Assembly (NCBI RefSeq): GCF_964656455.1
Contig: NC_135717.1
Location: 149,905,793 to 149,969,792 of the forward strand
Origin: Halichoerus grypus
Taxonomy: Eukaryota; Chordata; Mammalia; Carnivora; Phocidae
Direction of reading: 5' to 3'
DNA: 64,000 bases
The notes beneath the pieces are model-generated. The model worked only from the letters and a program-made list of their open reading frames with translations, searched no databases and was not told the origin of the DNA. Position 1 is the stretch's first letter. Each line of letters starts with the position of its first letter. Positions 55,854-64,000 of this stretch are shown here, in pieces. Position numbers and translations under genes: made by a program.

Positions 55854-56955
55854 ATTTTTGAACATACAGTGATCATGTTGTCGAGTGTAAGTATATTTCA
55901 TGGAATATGTTTGAATGAAATGTTCCCCCAAAGGGTTCCATAACGAAATAAGTCTAGAAACCATTGCTAAAATAGCACTTCTTGAGGAAAGTTGTAGTAC
56001 TGAACTACTTACTTCTGGTTGGTGCTGGGAAAACAGTAAATGGGTTTCAGATGCTGCTACTGGAAAGAATTGATCCTGCTGGGCTGAAGAAGCATGAGCG
56101 GAATAGAAAGAAAGCAGGGAGAAAGCAGGCAGTAGCAAGCTTCTTTTTTTCTCCTCTTACCTGATTTTCTCTCTCTAGCATGCCCTAACAGGGTGCCAGC
56201 TTAGGGAGGAGGAAGGCATGTCACAAAGCAGAGTATAGGATGGTCGGTTTAGGATTGACAGACAACAGATAAATAATTTGCACACAGTATAAAGAATATG
56301 TCTCAAATATTATCTCTAATCCTAAGTATGAAATTGAGAAGATATACGAAGCTTTAGTTAACCATTCTATAAGTGCTAAAAGATAAATATTAAGACATTG
56401 ACAAAGAAGTCCCAAAATGTTTTGAAAAAAAATTAGTATGTTTTACACTATCCCTTATGCAATGATGAATGTTGAATATATTCAGTACCAGAAATTGAAT
56501 ATTCCTGTGAAAGCACTTAAAACCCTTCCCAGTAAATCAGTCATCAGAATTTCAGAAAATTGATTATGCAGCAGAATAAGTTTTAAGAAACCAATTTTTG
56601 TGAATTGACCTAGTTAGTCTTCAGTAAATGTTTACCATGATCATCATTTTTATTACGATCACTATTACTATTAACTACAGAAGACAGTCCAAGTGCACTG
56701 GGATAACATGCATACATATAATGTTGATTTGGCCAGTCTTCCCTCTACTTCTCTCTATCAATATCTTTCTTCATGCATTTGGCTCTACTAGAAGTGACTA
56801 ACTTTTTTAGTAAAGAGTAATGAAAAATTCTCAGTTCATGTGACTTTTTCCCCTGCACATTTTCCTGAAACACTTTGGGAAAGTTAATTAGTCCCTCTTC
56901 TGAATTTCCACTCTGTGTATGTTTTTGTGAGTGCCTTCATAGCATAGCACTAGAA
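55854..56955. other. Unassigned non-coding sequence
   Basis: No gene, repeat family or simple repeat was recognised. Short frames of 60-98 codons have no known motif. Confidence 0.4.
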
Positions 56956-57086
56956 CTTTAGGGCTGTTGTTTCTTTCCTCTTTTTTAATTTGTTGGATTT
57001 TTGAAAGCAACAATGTCTTATTTTTCTTTTTATCTCCAGGCAGAAGCATCCTAACTTAAGCATAGTAGAAATTAAATAAATGTTTG
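56956..57086 (+). mobile_element. L2 3'-end fragment (possible)
   Basis: TTTTGAAAGCAACAATGTCT in effect, TTTTTATCTCCAGGCAGAAG and TAGTAGAAATTAAATAAATG resemble the L2 3' terminus. Confidence 0.45.
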
Positions 57087-57176
57087 GTTTTTTTTAAAGG
57101 CTAGTTTAATCTAAGCAGTCTTCAAAAGTTTAGCAAGTCGTTGTCTTGATATAATGCGCATCATCAGTCTAAAGTA

Positions 57177-57402
57177 AGAGTCTGCAAACTGTAGCCTTCG
57201 CATGGGCCAAATCCAGCTACTTGCCGTTTTTGTAAATCAAGTTTCATTGAAACATAGCCACACTCCATTCATTTAAGTAGTGTCCATGGTAGCTTTCAAG
57301 CTAAAACGGACTAATTTAGTAGCAAAAAAGATTTTTATGGCCCTCAAAGCCTAAAATATTTATTATCTTGCCTATTACAGGAAAAGTTTGCCTCCACAGA
57401 CT
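57177..57402 (+). mobile_element. hAT-Charlie non-autonomous element
   Basis: GTCTGCAAACTGTAGCCTTC at one end and AAAGTTTGCCTCCACAGAC at the other are imperfect inverted ends. Between them lie GGGCCAAATCCAGCTACTTG, TTTCATTGAAACATAGCCAC and CTCAAAGCCTAAAATATTTA. This is an old MER1-group type MITE; the subfamily was not assigned. Confidence 0.82.
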
Positions 57403-58038
57403 TATGATTATAAAGGTATTATTAATACCAGGTTTTTTCCTCCTAGAAGCCTGGAACTTGCCAGAAAATTACTATTTCTGGGAAATTAAGATCAACTTGT
57501 TGAAAGTTAATCACCATTAGAAGATAAATAATTCCATATCTTCATAGATTTTCTCTCCCATTAACTTAAATTACCTCCACTCATGTTTTCCTCTCCATGT
57601 ATCTTTCCACCCATAAGGAACTGCTTTCATTTGTATTTTATATGCAATTAATATGACCCAATTTTCTAGCTCATAAATTATTATTATTTAAATCAAAACT
57701 AATTTGAGCCTCATTTATCCCTCTCTCCTTCAGTGGGTCAGCACTCCTATAATAATCTCAGATCTCCAGGATATTTACTCACATCATTATATCCTCATCA
57801 GTCAACCTCATGAATGGAGCTAGAACTCACAGGGAAGGTGGAAGATTCCACAAGCACTGTCTGAAAGCACTATTGTTCCAGAATCAGCCACCACCCTGGT
57901 ATGTTACCAGAATGATGTAAGCAGCAGTTATCTGGCAATCCAAAGTGATTCTGTACTCACTCCTGTCATCCTAATTGCCATTGGAATGTGAAGCCAATGG
58001 AAATAACCTGAGAATTAGCCCTATGTATAAGTCACACC
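57403..58038. other. Unassigned non-coding sequence
   Basis: No gene, repeat family or simple repeat was recognised. Confidence 0.4.
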
Positions 58039-58051
58039 TTGCCTCTTCCCT

Positions 58052-58252
58052 CTTTTTTTTTTTTTAAAGATTTAATTTATTTGACAGAGAGAGACACAGC
58101 AAGAGAGGGAACACAAGCAGGGGAGTGGGAGAGGGAGAAGCAAGCTCCCTGCGGAGAAGGGAGCCCGACGCGGGGCTTGATCCCAGGATCCTGGGATCAT
58201 GACCTGAGCCGAAGGCAGACGCTTAATCGGCTGAGCCACCCAGGTGTCCTGA
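58052..58252 (-). mobile_element. Can-SINE (SINEC), minus strand
   Basis: Full-length: T-rich tail side, GAGCCCGACGCGGGGCTTGA, TCCTGGGATCATGACCTGAG and head GAGCCACCCAGGTGTCC. A perfect 13-bp target duplication, TTGCCTCTTCCCT, lies at 58039-58051 and 58253-58265. Confidence 0.97.
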
Positions 58253-58265
58253 TTGCCTCTTCCCT

Positions 58266-60514
58266 TTAACTGTGTCAATCTCCTAATAGTGAGGACTCCT
58301 CAACTAAGCTCTATGGCCCAGCATTTTATCTAAAACACTTGTTTGGCCCAAAGTGTCTGGCCTTATATTTAAACAGTGTACAATGAAGGAAAAGAGGGCC
58401 TGTCCTCCAGCGCATTCTGGCTAATAATATGCCTGGATTCACAAGTCTTGGCTCTTTATTTACAGTCACATGCAGTATTTTACTTCTCAGCAAGCTCACG
58501 ATTCTGAATTGACAATGTCAGAGGTGTGCAGATTTATCCACGTACTTGCTCACTGTTTCTCTGCTCTTATAAAAGTTTAGTCTCTGATGGTCATAATTTG
58601 AGACTCTGTACTTTCTTCCTTGACTTGTCTTTTGGTAGATTTTTGGTTTTGTTTTTTTCTAGGTAGTCTTATTCAAGACCAATCTCAATCCATCAGAAAT
58701 ATTCTAATAACCCTAACTCCTAAAAGCAAGGGATTTTTATCTTTTTTGTTTATTTAAGATCCTTCTTCATCCCGTTTGCAGTTTTATCTTTTCAACAGCT
58801 TTAGAGTCTTGCATCACATTTGGTAAAAGGTGGGATTCCCACTGTTCAGCCAGAACACTGCTTTATTATACTCTTTCCTAGGACAGGATGCCAATTTTAT
58901 GTGCTGAAAAGAATGGAGGTGATTTCTTCCCAAACAAAAGAAACTGCTCCAAATTAACTTGTTCTCTTGATCTCTCAACATAGTAGGAACTACAAATTTA
59001 AAATGCAATTCTCTGTAACAACAATCACCAAAAATATATATATATGCTCTCTCATTTCAAGAGTGCTGCTATGTAAAGAAATTGAAGCAAAATTCAGCAA
59101 AAAAATTATTCCAAAGATCACATGAAAATGTCCCTCTATATACAAACATATTTAAAATCAACTCACTGGGATTTGGACAAATGTTTAGTAATTGGTTTGG
59201 AGCAGCACATTTTTCTAATCCAATAATTCTATGGACTTGGATCCTTTTAATCATTCATTCTTTGGGATTCTTTTGCAGTTTCTTTCTTTACTCCTTCCTA
59301 TCTAAGGTTTGTTGGATTATTTCTACAAGTTCTGGATTCAGCTTGATATTGCAAAGATGTGATTCTTCTTTTAATCTATTTTTTTTATTTTAAGAAATTA
59401 TTTGAAAAGTATCTTAATTAATTTAGAATTTTGAACTGCCTACTTGTCCTCACCATTAAGTGGTTTGTTATAGGCTCCCAATTTGGAAATTGGGAAAAGA
59501 AAATGCAAATGGAAGTGTGCATGCTCTGTCTGGTGGATTCCGTTGGCAGAAATTGTTCTGGGGAGTAAAGAGCTGTTGCTGCCTAGAAACAGATTGAAAT
59601 TGCATTATAAAAAGGATCCAGATTGTATGTTTTCCAATACATGCATTTTCCCCACATTATCTCTTATGAAATGAAGTACTTTGTATTATCCAAGGAAGTC
59701 ACCTTCTAAAAACCCCATGTAGAAATGCTTGAAGATGCCTTAGCCTTTTCTCTAAGATCTTGGGCTTTTGTTACAGGCCAAGCCAGGCACATTAGGATTA
59801 GTTTTTCTCCATCCTTTTCATATTTTGACAATTTTCTTATTTAATCTTAAAAGCATGAGAGATAGGCCACCTACTTTTATGATGTTTGCCATGTCACATA
59901 ATATTTTTAGATTTCAGTTTCCTTTTCAATTGAGTGAAAGGATTTGGTAGCCAATAATTATTTGTGCAATTGATCCCCTAATAAAATCTGGTGTATCTCT
60001 AAATTAGATGATTCTATAAGAATTAAAAGATGTTGAAACTTCTTACTTATCACTGAAGATCCAAACGTTGTATGCTAACCAAAACATATGTAGCAAAAAT
60101 GACAACTCCTGAAAAATTTAACCTTACCATTGCTTTGGAGGAAATTTATAACAGCACAGGTAAAATGCAGATAGTCACTGGGCAAGAAAGCAAATTCGAA
60201 CAGATGCTGTATAAATATCATCAAGCTCCGAGGGGATAAAACATAGAAAACCCACGAAGCAAACAAAGCTCTATAGTCCAAAAATGAAAAAAGAAAAGGA
60301 GAAATTTAGAGACTACATAGAATTGTAATGTTAAGGAAAACTAATGGAGAATGTTGATGGCACAGGAAGCATTACATAAATATTAGAAGATAATGACAAA
60401 TGTGTTGATGAAATATGAGCCTAGGGACAAGGAGCAGTCAAGTCAGCTGGGTCCTGGTCTAGATTCCTTTCACATGATAGAAAGAAATAAGCTGTTTTTG
60501 AATTTTTCCTGTGT
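58266..60514. other. Unassigned non-coding sequence, long repeat-poor stretch
   Basis: About 2.2 kb with no transposon recognised. The 103-codon frame at 59082-59393 and the 63-codon frame at 59483-59674 have no known motif. An octamer-like ATGCAAAT lies near 59503. A short (AT)n run is at about 59035-59045. Confidence 0.35.
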
Positions 60515-60745
60515 ACCATGAATTGTGCTTGATGCTTTCATATATATAATCACATTCAATTTTCAGACCAACTGTAGAATGTATGTTGAATTTCTGTTTT
60601 ATAGAAAAGAAAATCTGAGGCTCAACTAAAAATTTGAGGAACATGGGGAAGGTCATACTACTAATTTGAAAACAAATGGTTAAGAATTTGAATCCAAGTT
60701 TGTTGGATCTCTAAACTTATTTCCCTCCTACTCAGTAACTTTTGT
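60515..60745 (-). mobile_element. MIR, minus strand
   Basis: Reverse-complement order: AATTGTGCTTGATGCTTTCA, ATCACATTCAATTTTCAGAC, AAGAAAATCTGAGGCTCAAC, GGGGAAGGTCATACTACTAA and AATTTGAATCCAAGTTTGTT. Confidence 0.72.
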
Positions 60746-61634
60746 TCACAGTGGAGATGTTTTCACTGTGTTCAGGTTAAATTACATTTTCCAAATTAGC
60801 AAAAAAAATATTCAGTTCTGAGATATACATTGTTTTTCACATTTTCACATAAATTTTTATCTGTCTTGACAATTGTGTGTTATAGTTTAGGAATCTTAAA
60901 TTTCTTCATGGTACATGGGGCAGTATTTTTGTTTTTTGTTTTTTAAATGGTGTTTTAGGTTTATTGAAGTATGGTAATGTTTATGTTCTTAGAATTGAGT
61001 TCAAACTAAATAAACAGCATTATTCTTTTTAATGTAGCAAGTCATGAAAAGTAAGGTGTTTGCTTCTCTCTTCATAGAAAAATAAGGAGTACAGAATCTA
61101 TGTTCCTGTTCTCCATTGCCTGATACTTAACAGCAACAGCAATGTTCTTACATGAATGGGATGCTTGACCAAAGGAAACGAAAGGTACCATGGACCAAAT
61201 TATTTAAGTTTAAATTTCATTCTAAATTATGACCCCTCACCAAAATGTTTTGGTTTTAGGTAAGGCAAAATTATTAATGAAGTATTTTAAGTTTCCTCCT
61301 GTGAGATTTGAGAATGGTCATGATTGCTTACATTAAAAGGTGAAGGAGAGTACATAAAATTTTCTTCAATAAATTATACTTTCCTCCTCACATAAAGAGT
61401 CTGCATTTAAACTTACTATAATACAGGTTACAGTTAATCCTACATGTCAACTGAATTAACTCTACTACCTAACTACCAGGTCTTCTGTAACATTCAGTAA
61501 AGATTATGTTGACTCAAAGAAGAAATTTGGAAGATTCAAGTTTCCCTTAGGTAAACAGAAGCGTACTATATATAGCATTGGCCTACACACCATTAACTTT
61601 ATAATAAGGGTGAAAAACAACAAAATCAACACTG
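60746..61634. other. Unassigned non-coding sequence
   Basis: AT-rich, about 0.9 kb. No gene or repeat family was recognised. Confidence 0.4.
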
Positions 61635-61792
61635 TAACATATTGAGTACTTTCAATGTGTACATGGCACTATGGTAAAATGTTATTTATCTTACTAATTC
61701 CTCTCAATCCTGCCCAGTCAATATCCATTTTACAAAGCGGGAACTGAGACTTAGAGACTTTAGGTACCTTGCAAAGTTTCCTCTCTCATTCC
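61635..61792 (-). mobile_element. MIR fragment, minus strand
   Basis: TTGAGTACTTTCAATGTGTA, GGCACTATGGTAAAATGTTA, CCATTTTACAAAGCGGGAAC and CTGAGACTTAGAGACTTTAG match the reverse-complement MIR. Confidence 0.68.
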
Positions 61793-62454
61793 TGCATGAT
61801 TTATTAGGAATCTATGAAGAACCAGTCACTGTGATGGGCACTTCATAAAGCATACACATCATGTGTCTGATAGCCAGGAGTCTAGCCAGGTCTATCCCAC
61901 AGCATTGTCTATGTTTAAACTCTGAGTATTGAGATGATTATCATTTGGGAGTAATTTACTTGGTAGTAATTACAACACTAATACCAGCTTATAAAGTTGT
62001 TTTGGTTGTAACTAAAGCAAACTATGGCCAGGATCCTAAAATACCTGCCATTTCTGATATGCCCTTGATTGACATGCAAGAAATATTTTAGTTTAGTAAA
62101 GGCAAATGTACAGCCATCATAACTACTAGCTAAGGCTTGTCTGGTCACCTTTTTAGTGAATGTCCATTTTGCTTATATCTTCTGTCAGAAGTTTTTTTGT
62201 TTTTGTTTTTGTTTTCCATGAGAGGAAGCCTTGACTTCTCTTGATGTCAGATTGAGGCTCATACTTCCATATAGGCTGTTCTTATCCTATTGTAGCCCAG
62301 TACATTTATTATTTAGGCTTATAGTTATTCAGGGATGATGTTGTCCTTTTTAAGAGATCAGTTGCATACCAGAAAGGCAATACCTAAATATTTTTGGGTC
62401 ACTTTTCCAAGCCTATCAGCTGCTTCTGTGAATCTACCTGAATATGTAAGATGG
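61793..62454. other. Unassigned non-coding sequence
   Basis: No gene was recognised. A short T-rich (TTTTTG)n run is at about 62190-62214. Confidence 0.4.
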
Positions 62455-62800
62455 GAGGTCTATTAGTTATTTCTGTGACATTAAACAACTCCCAAATCTT
62501 AGTGGCTTGCAACAATAAATGTGGGACTGCACATCAAATGTAGGTCAGCAGGATTTGGCTGAACATGGTTGGGCTTTGTTTAGTTCTGGTCCACATGTCT
62601 TACATTCTGGAACCCTGGCTGAAGGAATAGCCACTATATGAACATGCTGTTCTTAAGATAGATGGTGGAAGCAAAAGAGCGACCAGCAGAAGCACATGAT
62701 ACCTGTTATTGGCTCTGAATGGCATATGGTCACTTCCCACATGTTTAAACCCAAAAGCAATGGGGTAAAGTGATATACGTCACTTACAGTGAATTAGAAC
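62455..62800 (-). mobile_element. MaLR/ERVL-type interspersed repeat, family unassigned
   Basis: TATTAGTTATTTCTGTGACA, CCCAAATCTTAGTGGCTTGC and CAACAATAAATGTGGGACTG, followed by TGGCTGAACATGGTTGGGC, resemble the antisense of a widespread mammalian LTR-type repeat. Diverged; orientation is tentative. Confidence 0.45.
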
Positions 62801-63274
62801 AAGGTTGGGAAAGAAGGAAGAACCATGAAGAAATAATACAATCTACCACAGGAAATTTAACTACTAAAGACCTTTCACTAATATCTCTTTGATATTGCCC
62901 AGAAGCCAATAAAGTGTTGTGAATTTGATTTTCTCCAAAATTATGAAATCCGCTAAACCAAGAAATCATTGGTTGCATTTTATTTTCTATCTCAAATTTT
63001 ACTTGTTTTGTAATGTGCCTGTGCCCCAATAATGGAATCAATTTAGTCAAATCCATAAATTACTAGATGTCAAAAATACATCATTGAAGCATCTGAAAGG
63101 TCAATACTACAAAACTATTTTCTTCAAGGACATTCAAGTCTTTCTTTGCCCACAGATAAGTAATAATTTTAAACAAAATGTCCTTGCCCTCCCTTGTTCC
63201 CAATGAGAATGTAAATTTCCAACATTTACATATAGACACTTGTGGAAGAACCAGTGTTTTAAATTTATAGAGAT

Positions 63275-63600
63275 TGGAAAGCTAAAATTTTCTCTTTCCC
63301 AAGTTCCCTTATGGCAGAGTTTTGGCCAATGAAATGTAAGTGACATCTGCTGGAAGGAACTTTCATGAAAGATTTTTTAAAAAAGAAAACTCAGCTAAAA
63401 TAGCCTCTTTGGCCCATATCCCTGCCTGTCATATGGTGCAATGCCTAGAGCTAAAGGATGAGCAAGCAGGAAGACAGAGGGGCCTTGTTCCTGATGACAC
63501 TGGAAAGCCATCACAACCAGTCACCCACTGCTATCTCAAGATTTTATTTGGCATGTCTCCTCCCATGCTATAGTTAGAACTGGACAGGGACAATATCATC
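63275..63600 (+). mobile_element. LTR-like interspersed repeat (possible)
   Basis: TGGCCAATGAAATGTAAGTG, ACATCTGCTGGAAGGAACTT, CATATGGTGCAATGCCTAGA in effect and CTTGTTCCTGATGACACTGG resemble an MLT/MER-class repeat. The short frames here (70 and 77 codons) show no known protein motif. Confidence 0.4.
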
Positions 63601-64000
63601 AGTGCTTAGACAGAATCTGGGTTTCTTCAGAAGCTCCAACCTGAGAAATCTTTCTCCGGCATCTTATGTTGCTGCTTTACCTCCAAGAACCCTGTCCCAC
63701 TTTCCCATTATTCTGAGTGACTGTCAAGACCTATAAGACATCCCACAACAAAGAAATTTAGAATTATAACTAAACCCTCAACCACACATGACCACTGCAA
63801 CAGATTTCAACCTTTGCCCTTTCCTTGGTTTGCCTTGGCAAAAGAAAATTGTCACTGCTCTATTAGTTAGGACTCCAGTTGATAATGTGTTATTTCCCAT
63901 TCTTCCCTTTTCTGTGCACATAGCCAGAATATAATAATGCCTGGCTTCTTATGTTGGTTGGGGTCATATTACCATTTCTGAACGAAGAGTTGGGAATGGA
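63601..64000. other. Unassigned non-coding sequence to window end
   Basis: No gene, repeat family or simple repeat was recognised. Confidence 0.4.

Noticed and set aside
59483..59674. 63-codon frame with an octamer-like ATGCAAAT and a TATAAAA-like string nearby
   Set aside because: Such short motifs are common by chance in AT-rich DNA. Nothing else supports a promoter or gene.
1..64000. CRISPR array, operon, phage or bacterial mobile system
   Set aside because: No regularly spaced direct repeats, no ribosome-binding-site/ORF structure and no bacterial genes. The sequence is mammalian.

Overview
This is a repeat-rich, AT-rich stretch of mammalian nuclear DNA from a caniform carnivore. The evidence is 16 tRNA-derived Can-SINE copies, whose heads read G(G)CGCCTGGGTGGCTCAGT, together with carnivore-type L1 3' ends. 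The SINE heads are not the dog-type form (which begins GGGATCCCTGGGTGGCGCAG). This points to an arctoid (bear, pinniped or mustelid relative) rather than Canis, but the species cannot be fixed by eye. No protein-coding gene, rRNA, functional tRNA or CRISPR array could be supported. The window reads as intergenic sequence or part of a very long intron. The longer open frames lie in L1, LTR, hAT, L2 or SINE sequence, or are short and unrecognised.

Layout. 0-2.2 kb: a cluster of three SINEs (the first two head to head), a carnivore L1 3' end and a MER5-like hAT fragment. 5.4-15.1 kb: old L1 ORF2 and 3' UTR pieces, nearly all on the minus strand, cut by MIR, L2, an LTR-like block and two SINEs. 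16.1-18.2 kb: the best L1, a 5'-truncated plus-strand element with a decayed ORF2 C-terminus and a double 3' UTR, flanked by an 11-bp direct repeat. 19.4-20.8 kb: an old L1 in the inverted arrangement produced by twin priming. 21.5-24 kb: a SINE, an MLT1-like LTR split by an L1 insertion, a (GT)n tract, MIR pieces and a short SINE. 24.7-26.8 kb: a long antisense L1. 27.3-29.9 kb: MIR, three minus-strand SINEs and an L1 tail. 32.2-34 kb: an L1 3' end, MIR, L2 and MIR. 36.3-40.6 kb: a SINE, a triplet-repeat block, MIR, antisense L1, another SINE and another MIR. 43-46.8 kb: MER20, a SINE, a local GC/CpG-rich patch, and an L1 split by MER5. 48.4-50.2 kb: MER5, MIR, antisense L1, MIR and L2. 52.3-58.3 kb: an LTR, a 55-bp tandem duplication, an L2 carrying nested LTR and SINE insertions, a MIR split by a SINE, a hAT element and a SINE. 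58.3-64 kb: mostly unassigned sequence with MIR pieces and two LTR-like blocks at the end.

No gene pathway is present. What the window records is insertion history. SINEs sit in MIR and L2, an L1 sits in an MLT1 LTR, and hAT elements sit in L1. The most informative items are the L1 with two successive 3' UTR modules (each also found alone elsewhere in the window), the twin-primed L1, a SINE whose target site appears three times, a 39-base alternating pyrimidine-purine tract, and the CpG-rich patch near 44.5 kb, which is the only place that looks even slightly like a promoter or exon.
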